Source of the DNA: Thiobacillus sp.
Lineage (GTDB): Bacteria; Pseudomonadota; Gammaproteobacteria; Burkholderiales; Thiobacillaceae
Reading direction: 5' to 3'
Assembly: GCA_024709685.1 (NCBI GenBank)
Contig: JANJWF010000092.1
Coordinates: 1 to 64,000 of the forward strand
DNA: 64,000 nucleotides
Position numbers and translations under genes: made by a program. Below are positions 51,035 through 61,023 of the stretch, in pieces; position 1 is the stretch's first letter; each line of letters starts with the position of its first letter. The notes below the pieces were generated by a model, which was given only the letters and a program-made list of their open reading frames with translations, had not been told where the DNA came from and searched no databases.

Positions 51035-52460
51035 CCCGAGTGGTGTTGCGACCGTCGCGCTTGGCTTCCAAGAGCGCCCCGTCGGCACGCGCCAAGGCAT
51101 CGTTTTCTCCGTGGTCGTCGCGACTGTACTCGGACAGGCCGCCGCTCCACGAGAGTTTCTGCGTCACGCCGGGGATGAGTTCGACGCTTTCCGGCATGCC
51201 GGCACGCAGGCGTTCGGCTAGATCCTGCGCTCGCTCGAGTGGAGTGTCGGGAAACAGCACGCAAAACTCGTCGCCGCCGAGGCGGGCGATGAAGTCGCTG
51301 GTACGCAGGCAGCTCTTCAGTGCATTGCCGAACTTGATGATGAGCTGGTCGCCCGCCTCGTGGCCGAACGTATCGTTGACCTGCTTGAAGTTGTCGATGT
51401 CGAGGATCAGCAGGCTATGGGTCCCGCCCTCCTTCAGGCTGGCGAACAGTTCCTTCTGCTTTTCATCGAAACTCAGCCGGTTGTTAACCTGCGACAGGTG
51501 GTCGAGGCGCGCCTGGGTCGTGACCTCCTTCTGCCGCCCCACCATCACCCTGCCGAGCTTCAGCATGGTATCGAGCGGCATCCGGAACTCCGCCAAGCTG
51601 ACCGGATAATCGGCACGCAGGCGCTGCTGTCGAAGGTCGTTGGTGAATTTCACCAGGATGCGCAGATTGTCGGTGACCCGATTGCGCACCGCGAGGACGA
51701 CAGCCAGCACCACAATGGCGATCACCAGACTGGCCATCAGCCAGCCGAGCACGTAGGGCGCCACATCTTCAACCACCGGGGTGACGGGGCGCCACACGGC
51801 GATCTGCCACGGTGTACCGGCCAGCGCGATCAGGGTGGGACGGGTGTGGCGCTTGATCGCCTGATTGCCGCGACGCATCAGCACCCTGGGTGCATCGCCC
51901 GCCTGGCGTTGCTGCAGTTCGGCGTAGGCGGCGGCATCCGGCAGCGGCAGCGTGTCGAACAGGCCCTGCAGCTGGGGAACGCTTTGCTCGATGATGACAA
52001 AACCGAGCCGTTTGCCGGCGCTGTCCGTCACCGGATGCGACACGGACAGGTTGAAGCTGGCGGTGGCCGTCGCACCGCTGCGTCCGGCGTCAGCCAGCAG
52101 CCGTCGCGTGTCGCCCGGCAGGAAACCCGGCAGCAGTTGGCGCTCGCCTTCGGTGACGAACAGCAGGGTCGCTTCCTGATCCAGGGCATAAAGATTGGCG
52201 GCTTGTGCCTGGCAAACATCCGGGGCGGCAGTGACGAAACACGCCAATGTCTGCGGATGGGTGGCAATCCGCTCAGCGTCCCGCCGCATGGCGTCCGCCA
52301 GGAATTCGATCTGCGCGGCCATCACCGGCTTGCCCAGTTCCTCCGCGACCGGCTGCACCTGCGGCCGCGACAGGAAAATTGCGGCCGTGACCAGCCCCGC
52401 CAGCAGCACCAAGGCTGCGACCAGGACCAGGCCAAACCGCAATATGGACGTGTGGGGCAT
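51018..52460 (-). CDS. Membrane-anchored diguanylate cyclase (extracytoplasmic sensor + GGDEF)
   Basis: TM at the N-terminus and mid-protein; FIARLGGDEFCVLFPDT intact GGDEF; start at ATG 52460. Confidence 0.9.
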   Translation of the reverse strand: MPHTSILRFGLVLVAALVLLAGLVTAAIFLSRPQVQPVAEELGKPVMAAQIEFLADAMRRDAERIATHPQTLACFVTAAPDVCQAQAANLYALDQEATLLFVTEGERQLLPGFLPGDTRRLLADAGRSGATATASFNLSVSHPVTDSAGKRLGFVIIEQSVPQLQGLFDTLPLPDAAAYAELQQRQAGDAPRVLMRRGNQAIKRHTRPTLIALAGTPWQIAVWRPVTPVVEDVAPYVLGWLMASLVIAIVVLAVVLAVRNRVTDNLRILVKFTNDLRQQRLRADYPVSLAEFRMPLDTMLKLGRVMVGRQKEVTTQARLDHLSQVNNRLSFDEKQKELFASLKEGGTHSLLILDIDNFKQVNDTFGHEAGDQLIIKFGNALKSCLRTSDFIARLGGDEFCVLFPDTPLERAQDLAERLRAGMPESVELIPGVTQKLSWSGGLSEYSRDDHGENDALARADGALLEAKRDGRNTTRVKAAA

Positions 52461-52640
52461 GGATGCGCCAGCAGGCTCCAACCTCTTTTGTTTGTTGCCT
52501 CCGCAATGGCCTGCCCCCGATTCCCCCGGAAAGCGCGCCGACATGACGCTGTACGCAGCAAAATCCATGCCCCCCTCAGGTCCCCCAGGGTATCCTGCCG
52601 GATCTGCCGTCACCCCGCTGTGAAGACATCACGTCCGCGT

Positions 52641-53087
52641 CTACTGGCGGCCGGTGCTGCCGAAACCGCCTTCGCCTCGCTGGCTGGTTTCGAAGTCCTC
52701 CACGATGCTGAATTCGGCCTGGACCACCGGCACGATGACGAGTTGCGCCAACCGCTCCATCGGTGCGAGTTCAAATGCCTGCTGGCCGCGGTTCCATGCC
52801 GAGACCATGAGCTGACCCTGATAGTCCGAGTCGATCAGCCCCACCAGGTTGCCCAGCACGATGCCGTGCTTGTGGCCGAGTCCGGAACGCGGCAGGATCA
52901 GCGCGGCATAGCCAGGGTCGGCCAGATGGATGGCCAGCCCGGTCGGGACCAGGCGCGTTTCGCCGGCCGCCAGCGTCAGCGGGGCGTCGATGCAGGCGCG
53001 CAAGTCGAGCCCGGCGGCACCCGCGGTGGCGTAATGCGGCATTTGATCGCGCAGACGCGCGTCGAGAATCTTCACATCCATCTTCAT
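52641..53087 (-). CDS. dut: Deoxyuridine 5'-triphosphate nucleotidohydrolase
   Basis: [13 protein letters not shown]...[36 protein letters not shown]...[12 protein letters not shown]. Confidence 0.96.
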   Translation of the reverse strand: MKMDVKILDARLRDQMPHYATAGAAGLDLRACIDAPLTLAAGETRLVPTGLAIHLADPGYAALILPRSGLGHKHGIVLGNLVGLIDSDYQGQLMVSAWNRGQQAFELAPMERLAQLVIVPVVQAEFSIVEDFETSQRGEGGFGSTGRQ

Positions 53088-53103
53088 TTCTGTCGGGATC
53101 TCG

Positions 53104-54282
53104 TCAGTTCAGCAGATTTACCAGATGACTTACCAAGGCTCGTGCCTGGGCAAGCTTGTCGGCGCGCGGCAACGGATGCAGCCCCTGGTCGTCGAACAAC
53201 ACCAGTTCGGCCGTGTCCTGCCCGAGCGTATCCTGCGCCAGGTTGCCGACCAGGAGCGGCAGCTTCTTGCGCTGGCGCTTGGCTTCTGCACGCTCAGCCA
53301 GTTGCTCGGTCTCGGCGGCAAACCCCACGCAAAAGGGCGCATCCGGCAGGGCGGAGACCTCGGCCAGGATGTCGGGGTTGGGCACCAGTTGCAGCGTCAG
53401 GCCCGCGGCGCTTTTCTTGATCTTCTGCGTCGCCGCGGCTTCCACCCGGTAATCGGCCACCGCCGCCACCGCGATGAAGACGTCGGCGGGCAGTTCGCGC
53501 AGCACCGCATCGTGCATCTCCGCCGCGCTCCGCACGTCGACGCGACGCACGCGCGCCGGGGCGGCAAGACAGGTCGGGCCCGACACCAGGCACACCTCGG
53601 CGCCGGCCTCAGCCGCGGCCTGCGCCAGCGCATAGCCCATCTTGCCGGAGCTGAGGTTGGTCAGCCCGCGCACCGGGTCGATCGGCTCGAAGGTGGGGCC
53701 GGCGGTGACCACGACCCGTCTGCCGGCGAGTGGCCCCGCCCCCAGCAAGCCGGGCAGGGCCGCCAGGATTTCTGCCGGCTCCAGCATGCGCCCGAGGCCG
53801 CTCTCGCCGCAGGCCTGCTCGCCCGCAACAGGGCCGAGTACAGTCACCCCGTCCCCACGCAACTGCCCGAGATTGCGCCGGGTCGGTGCGGCCGCCCACA
53901 TTTCTCGGTTCATCGCCGGGGCGACAGCGAGCCGGCAGGTGCGCGCAAGACACAGGGTGGACAGCAGGTCGTCCGCCCGTCCCTCTGCAAGTTTCGCCAT
54001 GAAGTCGGCCGAAGCCGGCGCCACCAGCAGGAGGTCGGCATCGCGCGACAGATGGATATGCGCCATGCCGTCGCCGCTGGCGGCATCCCACAGCGAGGTC
54101 AGGACGGGCTGGCCGGACAGCGCCTGAAACGTCAGCGGTGTGACGAACTGCTGCGCCGCAGCGGTCATGACCACCCGCACCTCGGCGCCGGCCTTGACCA
54201 GCAGGCGGCACAACTCCGCCGTCTTGTAGGCGGCAATGCCGCCGGTCACCCCCAGGATGATTTTTTTGTGTGCCAGCGACAC
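53104..54282 (-). CDS. coaBC: Bifunctional phosphopantothenoylcysteine decarboxylase/phosphopantothenate-cysteine ligase
   Basis: [38 protein letters not shown]...APAMNREMW...[34 protein letters not shown] start at 54282. Confidence 0.94.
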   Translation of the reverse strand: MSLAHKKIILGVTGGIAAYKTAELCRLLVKAGAEVRVVMTAAAQQFVTPLTFQALSGQPVLTSLWDAASGDGMAHIHLSRDADLLLVAPASADFMAKLAEGRADDLLSTLCLARTCRLAVAPAMNREMWAAAPTRRNLGQLRGDGVTVLGPVAGEQACGESGLGRMLEPAEILAALPGLLGAGPLAGRRVVVTAGPTFEPIDPVRGLTNLSSGKMGYALAQAAAEAGAEVCLVSGPTCLAAPARVRRVDVRSAAEMHDAVLRELPADVFIAVAAVADYRVEAAATQKIKKSAAGLTLQLVPNPDILAEVSALPDAPFCVGFAAETEQLAERAEAKRQRKKLPLLVGNLAQDTLGQDTAELVLFDDQGLHPLPRADKLAQARALVSHLVNLLN

Positions 54283-54345
54283 GGTCTCGATTCCCCTGCG
54301 CGCTTTCCATGAATAATGGCGGCATTCTACGGGAGGGAATTGGGG

Positions 54346-55020
54346 ATGGCGATTCGCGATTGGCCGGAGGACGCGCGACCGCGCGAGAAGCTGCTGAAAC
54401 AGGGTGTCGCGACCTTGAGCGACGCCGAACTGGTAGCGGTGTTCCTGCGTACCGGCGTAGCCGGTAAAAGCGCCGTCGACCTCGGGCGTGAACTGATCGA
54501 GCGTTTCGGCGGCCTGGGCGGATTGTGCCGGGCCGACCGCAAAGCGGCCTGCTCCGCGCCCGGCGTCGGTGAGGCCAAGTACGCGCTGCTGCAGGCGGTG
54601 ATGGAAATGGCCCGGCGCACGCTGGCCGAGGACATGCAGGCACGCGACGCGCTGACGTCTCCGTCGGCCGTGCACGACTACCTGCGGCTGATCATGCGCA
54701 GCAAGGAATACGAGGTGTTCTGCTGCGTATTTCTCGATGCGCAGAACCGGGTGATCACGGTAGAAGAGCTGTTTCGCGGCACGCTGACGCAGACCAGCGT
54801 CTATCCGCGCGAGATCGTCAAGCGCGCGCTGGCGCACAACGCTGCCGCGCTGATCCTGGCGCACAACCATCCCAGCGGGGTGGCCGAGCCCAGCCTGGCC
54901 GACCGCAACCTGACCCGCATCCTGGTGGATACGCTGGCTCTGGTGGACGTACGCGTACTCGACCATTTCATCGTGGCGGGCGCGTCCTCTCTATCGTTCA
55001 GGGAGTCCGGGCATCTCTGA
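54346..55020 (+). CDS. radC: RadC/JAB1-MPN-like DNA repair-family protein
   Basis: [37 protein letters not shown]...[43 protein letters not shown]. Confidence 0.94.
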   Translation: MAIRDWPEDARPREKLLKQGVATLSDAELVAVFLRTGVAGKSAVDLGRELIERFGGLGGLCRADRKAACSAPGVGEAKYALLQAVMEMARRTLAEDMQARDALTSPSAVHDYLRLIMRSKEYEVFCCVFLDAQNRVITVEELFRGTLTQTSVYPREIVKRALAHNAAALILAHNHPSGVAEPSLADRNLTRILVDTLALVDVRVLDHFIVAGASSLSFRESGHL

Positions 55021-55032
55021 GCGGCCCCGCGC

Positions 55033-55062
55033 TTGCCTCCCGCTCGCAGGCTGTGGTATAAA
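55033..55062 (+). promoter_or_regulatory. Putative sigma70 promoter for rpmBG
   Basis: ttgcct-N18-tataaa with extended -10-like tgtgg. Confidence 0.45.
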
Positions 55063-55075
55063 TCGCGGTTCTCGG

Positions 55076-55110
55076 GTTAACCCCTATCGTTAACCCTCAC
55101 CGGTTAACCC
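55076..55110. repeat. Three GTTAACCC repeats in the rpmB leader (spacing 13 and 14 bp)
   Basis: GTTAACCC at 55076-55083, 55089-55096, 55103-55110. Confidence 0.8.
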
Positions 55111-55130
55111 TCAATTTTTGGAGCAGCATC

Positions 55131-55367
55131 ATGGCTCGCGTATGTGTCGTGACGGGCAAGAAGCCCATGGTCGGGAACAACGTTTCCCACGCCAACAACA
55201 AAACCAAGCGTCGTTTCCTGCCCAACCTGCAGTACCGCCGGTTCTGGGTCGAGAGCGAGAACCGCTGGGTTCGTCTGCGTCTGTCCAATGCGGCGCTGCG
55301 CACCATCGACAAGAACGGCATCGAGTCCGTGCTGGCCGACCTGCGCGCCCGCGGCGAAGCCGTCTAA
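55131..55367 (+). CDS. rpmB: 50S ribosomal protein L28
   Basis: [78 protein letters not shown]. Confidence 0.98.
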   Translation: MARVCVVTGKKPMVGNNVSHANNKTKRRFLPNLQYRRFWVESENRWVRLRLSNAALRTIDKNGIESVLADLRARGEAV

Positions 55368-55397
55368 CCCCCCAACCAATCAGCAAGGATCCAGATC

Positions 55398-55565
55398 ATG
55401 GCCAAAGGCGGACGCGAAAAGATCAAGCTGGAGTCCACTGCGGGCACCGGCCATTTCTACACCACCACCAAGAACAAGAAGACCATGCCCGAGAAGATGG
55501 AGATCAGCAAGTTCGATCCCAAGGCTCGCAAGCACGTGATGTACAAGGAAACCAAGCTGAAGTAG
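55398..55565 (+). CDS. rpmG: 50S ribosomal protein L33
   Basis: [55 protein letters not shown] (55 aa, below the ORF-track cutoff). Confidence 0.97.
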   Translation: MAKGGREKIKLESTAGTGHFYTTTKNKKTMPEKMEISKFDPKARKHVMYKETKLK

Positions 55566-55608
55566 TCATTCGGCGTTTCCTGAAGTAACACCGTCTTGCC
55601 GGCATGCT

Positions 55609-57036
55609 CTATGCCGGCAACCGCACCATCCCGAGCGTATCGACCACCTCTCCGTCCCCCGTCGAATCCGACAACACGACCGCCCGGTCGCCGGATCGCG
55701 CGAGTGCGTGCGCATACAGCCACTGCGCCGCCCCGGCAATGCGCGCCCGCGGCTCAAGGCCGGACGGACCATGCAAGGGCGACACGCCCCATACCAGCGC
55801 GAGGCTTCGGTACAAGCGCTCCGAATCCGTGAGTGCGATGACCATCGCCTGCGGTCTGAATCGTGCAATCGCTGCGACGGACGCGAGGCTGCGTGCATGG
55901 ATGATGATTGCACGCGCCTCCAGTTGCTGCGCGAGCTGACAGGCGGCGAAGCCGACCGCTTCGCTGGCGGATACGGCTCCACGATGCACAAGGCGGCTCT
56001 GCGCCATCGACGCGGCATATTCGGCTTCGGTTGCCGTGAGCACGCGGCGAAGCATGTTCACCGCAGCGACCGGATTTTTACCCACGGCGCTCTCTGCCGA
56101 CAGCATGACCGCATCGGTTCCATCGAGTACGGCATTGGCGATATCGGTCACCTCGGCTCGCGTCGGATGGTCGTGCTCGACCATCGATTCCAGCATCTGG
56201 GTGGCCGTGACCACCGGGCGGGCGCTGGCATTCGCGGCGGCGATAATCCGTTTTTGCACCAGCGGGATCTCCGCAAGATCGGTTTCCACCCCGAGATCGC
56301 CGCGCGCGACCATGACCGCGTCCGCAAACGCTATGATCGAATCGAGATGCGCCAGTGCATGGCGCGTCTCGATTTTCGCCATCAAGAGCGGCTGATCGCC
56401 GCCCGCAAGCAACGCGCGCACCCGCGCCAGATCGTCAGCAGTCTGGACGAACGAAACCCCGATCCAGTCGACGCCTTCAGCCGCCGCAAAGGCCAGATGC
56501 CTGCGATCGTCCAGGGTGGGAACGAGCGCGGACAGCTGGGAGTCGGGGACATTGATCCCTGCGCCCGAGCGCAGCGTGCCACCGATCACGACTTCGCAAT
56601 CGACACGGCCAGCGGATACGGCCAGCACGCGAAGTTCGATCGAGCCGTCCGCTAGAAACACGGTTTCACCGGGGCGAAGCGCGTCCAGCAACTCGGGGTG
56701 GCGCACCGGAAGCCTGTTGGAATCGTGCGGCGTTTCCGCCAGCGATACCTGCGACCCTTCGACCAGTCGGTACGCCCCCTCCTGCAGGGGGCCGACCCGG
56801 AACTTGGGACCCGGCAGGTCGGCCAGGATCGCGACCGGCCGCTCCAGCCGGCCCGCCAGTTCGCGCACCTGCCGGATGCGGCGCGTATGGTCGGCGTGGT
56901 CGCCGTGCGACAGATTGATGCGGGCGACGTCCATCCCTGCGGCGATCATCCGCCGCAACACATCCTGTGTATCGGTGGCCGGCCCCAATGTGCAGACGAT
57001 TTTCGTACGCCGCCAAGTGTGCTCTGTCATGGGCAC
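55609..57036 (-). CDS. pyk: Pyruvate kinase
   Basis: RRTKIVCTLGPATDTQDVLRRMIAAGMDVARINLSHGDHADHTRRI...VMVARGDLGVETDLAEIPLVQKRII...VTATQMLESM. Confidence 0.96.
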   Translation of the reverse strand: MPMTEHTWRRTKIVCTLGPATDTQDVLRRMIAAGMDVARINLSHGDHADHTRRIRQVRELAGRLERPVAILADLPGPKFRVGPLQEGAYRLVEGSQVSLAETPHDSNRLPVRHPELLDALRPGETVFLADGSIELRVLAVSAGRVDCEVVIGGTLRSGAGINVPDSQLSALVPTLDDRRHLAFAAAEGVDWIGVSFVQTADDLARVRALLAGGDQPLLMAKIETRHALAHLDSIIAFADAVMVARGDLGVETDLAEIPLVQKRIIAAANASARPVVTATQMLESMVEHDHPTRAEVTDIANAVLDGTDAVMLSAESAVGKNPVAAVNMLRRVLTATEAEYAASMAQSRLVHRGAVSASEAVGFAACQLAQQLEARAIIIHARSLASVAAIARFRPQAMVIALTDSERLYRSLALVWGVSPLHGPSGLEPRARIAGAAQWLYAHALARSGDRAVVLSDSTGDGEVVDTLGMVRLPA

Positions 57037-57114
57037 AATCTTAGCAGGCAGGCCGACCGGTGACGCCGCAATGGCCAGCGGGTGCCATCGAAGCTGAGCC
57101 CAGCCCGGGTGCGT

Positions 57115-57142
57115 GCAATAAAAACCCGCCGGTTGGCGGGTT
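57115..57142 (-). terminator. Rho-independent terminator downstream of the desaturase gene
   Basis: Minus-strand aacccgcc-aacc-ggcgggtttttatt. Confidence 0.85.
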
Positions 57143-57218
57143 GTTCATTCGGACTTCGCGGGTGCTTGTCTCGGGCCGTTCTCATGCAAGCGGCCGCGGT
57201 ACGTTCATTTGCAAGCGA

Positions 57219-58391
57219 TCAGGCGTAACTGCGCAGCCGCACCGAGAACTCCTGCAGCGACTGGATGCCGCTTTCCTCGGCACGCTTGCACCAGGCCTGC
57301 AGCTGCTCCAGCAGTTGCTCGCGGCTGGCGCTGGAACGCCCCCACAGTGCGGCCAGTTCCTGGCGCATGCGGTAGACGGTTTGCAGGCGCTCACTCTTGT
57401 CGAGTAGTCGATCCAGTTCGACCTTGTCGGAGGCGGCGAGCTCGGCCGGTTCCTTGTGCAGCGAGCGGCGGAAACGGTCGAGGCTCCAGTTCTGCGGCAG
57501 GTTCGTGCCGGCTTTCAGCCTGGCGATCTCGGCCGCGCTGTCGGCACGCACACTCTTCACGAAGCGCATCATCACGTCGTAGCGATGAGTGATGATGGCC
57601 TGCAGCGTATCGAGGTCGCACAGCGGCTTGGCCGGCTGCCATTTCACCGTGGGCGCCTTCTTGCGTATCGTTGCGAGCCCCACATAGGACATCAGCTTGA
57701 TGTAGAGCCAGCCGATGTCGAACTCGAACCACTTGTTCGACAAGCGTGCCGAGGTGCCGTAAGCGTGGTGGTTGTTGTGCAGCTCCTCACCGCCGATCAG
57801 GATGCCCCACGGAACGATGTTGGTACTGGCGTCCTCGCAGGCGAAGTTGCGGTAGCCCCAGTAGTGGCCGACGCCGTTGATGATGCCGGCGGCGGTGACC
57901 GGGATCCACGCCATTTGCACCGCCCAGACGGTCAGGCCGATGGGGCCGAACAGGGCAAGATCGATTGCGAGCATCAGGGCGACGCCCTTGGCCGAGTGGC
58001 GGCTGTAGAGGCTGCGCTCCAACCAGTCATCGGGCGTACCGTGGCCGTACTTCTGAAGCGTCTCCTCGTTCCTGGCCTCGGCGCGGTACAGTTCGGAACC
58101 TTCCCAGAACACCTTCCTGATGCCGCGCGTCTGCGGACTGTGCGGGTCTTCGGCGGTTTCGCACTTGGCGTGATGCTTGCGATGGATGGCGACCCATTCT
58201 TTGGTGACCATACCGCTGGTGAGCCACAGCCAGAAGCGGAAGAAATGGCTGGTGATGGGATGCAGATCGACGGAACGGTGCGCCTGCGAGCGATGGAGAA
58301 AAATGGTGACGGCTGCGATGGTGATATGGGTCAGCCCAAGTGTGACCGCCACATATCCCCACCACGGTAGATCCAACAAGCCTAATTGCAT
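57219..58391 (-). CDS. Acyl-CoA/fatty acid desaturase
   Basis: Histidine boxes HRSQAHRS, HRKHHAKCE, HNNHHAYGTSAR in a multi-TM protein. Confidence 0.93.
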   Translation of the reverse strand: MQLGLLDLPWWGYVAVTLGLTHITIAAVTIFLHRSQAHRSVDLHPITSHFFRFWLWLTSGMVTKEWVAIHRKHHAKCETAEDPHSPQTRGIRKVFWEGSELYRAEARNEETLQKYGHGTPDDWLERSLYSRHSAKGVALMLAIDLALFGPIGLTVWAVQMAWIPVTAAGIINGVGHYWGYRNFACEDASTNIVPWGILIGGEELHNNHHAYGTSARLSNKWFEFDIGWLYIKLMSYVGLATIRKKAPTVKWQPAKPLCDLDTLQAIITHRYDVMMRFVKSVRADSAAEIARLKAGTNLPQNWSLDRFRRSLHKEPAELAASDKVELDRLLDKSERLQTVYRMRQELAALWGRSSASREQLLEQLQAWCKRAEESGIQSLQEFSVRLRSYA

Positions 58392-58473
58392 GTTTCTTTT
58401 TCAGGGTCCAGGAAATCGGATAATGATATCCCATGAATCCCCAACCCGCCTGACGGGGTTCGGGGATCGTTCG

Positions 58474-59757
58474 CTACGAACTCGCCGGCGAGACGAGACG
58501 GACGACGCGCTGCGGGACGGCGATCTCGATCCCGGCGGCCTTGAAGCGCCGCCAGATCGCCCAGTTGATGCCGGAACGCACATTGTTCCCCTCGCTCGGG
58601 TCACGAATCCACACTCCCAGTTCCAGCACGATGCCATTCTCGGCGAATTCCTTCAGCAACACCCCCGGAAGATTGCCCGGGTCGTCGAGAATCACCTGTT
58701 TCTGCTCGTGCGCAGCTTCCAGCATCAATGCCTCTGCCTGCTCCAGATCGGTATCGTAGAGCACCTGTATCGGAAGGGCGACCTTGACGTTGCGCCTGGA
58801 ACGCGAGTGGTTGACGACCGTCTGGGAGATCAGCATCTCGTTGGGAACGATACTTTCGGTGCCGTCGAGCGAATGCAGCAGGGTGTAGCGGGTGTTGATC
58901 TGGCCGACCTCGCCGAACTTATTGTCGACCGTGACGCGGTCGCCGATGCGGACCGAGCGGTCGAGCAGGATGATGAAGCCGGAGATGTAGTTGCTCGCCA
59001 CCTTCTGCAGGCCGAATCCGATGCCGACGCCGAGCGCGCCGCCGAACACCGACAGCACGGTGAGGTCGATCCCCACCGCCGGCAGCGCCACCAGCACGGC
59101 CAGCACCAGAAACACGGAGCGTGTGGCTTTCGACAGCGCCATGCGCAGCGACAGGTTCATCTGCTCGACGCCCATCAGGCGGCTTTCAACCAGGCGTGCC
59201 AGCATCAGTGCAGCCAACACTGCCACCACGATCACTGCCGCCGCCTGGAGCAGCAGCCACAATGAGACGCGGTGGCTGCCCAGGTTGAACGACAGCGTCT
59301 CCATCGCTGCATGGATGCGTGGCAACAAGCCGGTGATGTGGAGCGCGAACGCGGCCCAGATGAACCAGGCGGCGGTGCGTTCCCAAACCTTCAGAGTCTC
59401 CCGCGACTCGAACGCGTAGCGCAGCGCATAAACCACCAGCCGGACGCCTGCCAGCGACAGCAGCAGGGGGATTGCCAGATTCAGCAGATGCGTGCTGGAG
59501 AACCAGATTCCGGTAATCTCGCGCCCGAGCAGCAACGCCAGAAGCATCACGAGCGGGAAACCGACCCGGCGCAACCCTGCGCGCCCGGCTGACCACAGGA
59601 TTTCCTTCCTCTCGAGATACGGTTTCACCAGCCGCATCGCACCCCAGGCGACGAGCGCGCACACCGCCAGCACGCCCAACTGCCACAGCAGGGCGAAATC
59701 CTGGCTGTCTCCGATGAGGCGTGTCAGCAGGCTGTCGAACGGAATGGGCTTGTCCAC
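58474..59757 (-). CDS. MscS-family mechanosensitive ion channel
   Basis: VLSVFGGALGVGIGFGLQKVASNYISGFIILLDRSVRIGDRVTVDNKFGEVGQINTRYTLLHSLDGTESIVPNEMLISQTVVNHS. Confidence 0.94.
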   Translation of the reverse strand: MDKPIPFDSLLTRLIGDSQDFALLWQLGVLAVCALVAWGAMRLVKPYLERKEILWSAGRAGLRRVGFPLVMLLALLLGREITGIWFSSTHLLNLAIPLLLSLAGVRLVVYALRYAFESRETLKVWERTAAWFIWAAFALHITGLLPRIHAAMETLSFNLGSHRVSLWLLLQAAAVIVVAVLAALMLARLVESRLMGVEQMNLSLRMALSKATRSVFLVLAVLVALPAVGIDLTVLSVFGGALGVGIGFGLQKVASNYISGFIILLDRSVRIGDRVTVDNKFGEVGQINTRYTLLHSLDGTESIVPNEMLISQTVVNHSRSRRNVKVALPIQVLYDTDLEQAEALMLEAAHEQKQVILDDPGNLPGVLLKEFAENGIVLELGVWIRDPSEGNNVRSGINWAIWRRFKAAGIEIAVPQRVVRLVSPASS

Positions 59758-59764
59758 GGCGGCC

Positions 59765-60994
59765 TCAGAAGCTGTGCGTGTACTGCGCGCTCAGGATGTC
59801 GACCGCGTTGTCATACTCGCCCGTGAGGATGATGGGGCCGCTGGGGGGGCTCTTCAGCCCGACTTCCTCCACGAACAGGTGGGCATAGCCAAAGTCGATC
59901 CTGCTGCGCTCGCTGAACCGGTACTGCCCGCCGACTGACAGCCAGGTGCGGGAACCATCTGGAATCCGGGGGGTACGGTAGAAATCCGGTACCGGCGTTT
60001 CGTCATACGCCACGCCGCCGCGCAGGCTCCAGGCATCGCTCATGTGCCAGGTCGCACCCAGTGAATAGCGCCAGTTGTCGTCCCAGTTTTCCGGCGTGGG
60101 CGGCAGGGGGTATGCGATTGACGTATAGACCACTGCAAGGCGATCGAACGAACTCCAGCCGGTCCAGGTCACGTCGGCCAGCACATCCACATTGGGCGAC
60201 AGCTTGTGGAAAACGCTCAGGGAAGCGCTTGCGGGCAGGGTGAGATCGGCTGTCACCTCACCGCTCGGAGGCAGGGGAAGCGAGACATTTGATGCAAGCG
60301 TCCCTTCCAGCGTGTAATCCACTTCGGAGCGATAGGAGAGCCCGATGCGTGTGCCAGTCGCCGGCTGCCAGAGCACGCCCAGGTTCCAGCCCCAGCCGTA
60401 ATCGTCCCCGTCGACCGTCATCAGGGAACCGGGGGCGGCCGGCGAAATATTGTTTGTCAGGGTCGCTTCGACGCGCTGGACATTGAGCCCGCCCCCCAGC
60501 GACAGTTGATCGTTGACCTTCCAGGCGATGGAGGGATTGATATTGATGGTCTTGACCTCGGACTTGAGTGCCTGGAAGCGGCCGACCCAGCCTGTATCGT
60601 ATTCGGTCTTGAGGCCGAAGGGACTGTTGAGGCCCAGCCCCAGATGTACGTCCGGCGTCAGGCGGTACGCGAAATAGGCGTTTGGCACGAAGGTCAAGTC
60701 CCCTGCGTCACCGCCCTGCCCGCCACCGACGGCAGGCGTCACAGTCCCCGAAAACTCCATCTTGGGTTTGATCAGGTGCCCCACCACCACGAGTTGGCGG
60801 TCGGGCAGCAAGGTCATGCCTGCGGGGTTGAAATAGATGGTGCTGGCATCCTCGGCCACGGCGGCGGCACCCGCGTAGGCGTTGCCCAAGCCACTGGCGT
60901 TCTGCTCGATCAGAGAAAAGCCGGCGGCGTGGGCAAGATGGGTGCAGCCAGCCAGGGCCAGCCCCGCAGCCAGCCGATTGACGCGATACGACAT
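59765..60994 (-). CDS. FadL/OmpP1-type outer membrane transporter
   Basis: Signal peptide; AGFSLIEQNASGLGNAYAGAAAVAEDASTIYFNPAGMTLL; beta-barrel ending ...VDILSAQYTHSF. Confidence 0.93.
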   Translation of the reverse strand: MSYRVNRLAAGLALAGCTHLAHAAGFSLIEQNASGLGNAYAGAAAVAEDASTIYFNPAGMTLLPDRQLVVVGHLIKPKMEFSGTVTPAVGGGQGGDAGDLTFVPNAYFAYRLTPDVHLGLGLNSPFGLKTEYDTGWVGRFQALKSEVKTININPSIAWKVNDQLSLGGGLNVQRVEATLTNNISPAAPGSLMTVDGDDYGWGWNLGVLWQPATGTRIGLSYRSEVDYTLEGTLASNVSLPLPPSGEVTADLTLPASASLSVFHKLSPNVDVLADVTWTGWSSFDRLAVVYTSIAYPLPPTPENWDDNWRYSLGATWHMSDAWSLRGGVAYDETPVPDFYRTPRIPDGSRTWLSVGGQYRFSERSRIDFGYAHLFVEEVGLKSPPSGPIILTGEYDNAVDILSAQYTHSF

Positions 60995-61023
60995 GTGAAG
61001 ATCTCCCTTTTTTTGGACTGAAT

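Noticed and set aside
54261-54267. A7 run at the start of coaBC as a phase-variation site
   Set aside because: Short (7) and encodes ordinary KK codons in a conserved essential-gene start; weak evidence for slippage.
55596-55620. ttgccggcat-gctct-atgccggcaa hairpin as a rho-independent terminator for rpmG/pyk
   Set aside because: Perfect stem but no T-tract on either side, and it overlaps the pyk stop codon; noted as a possible bidirectional hairpin only.
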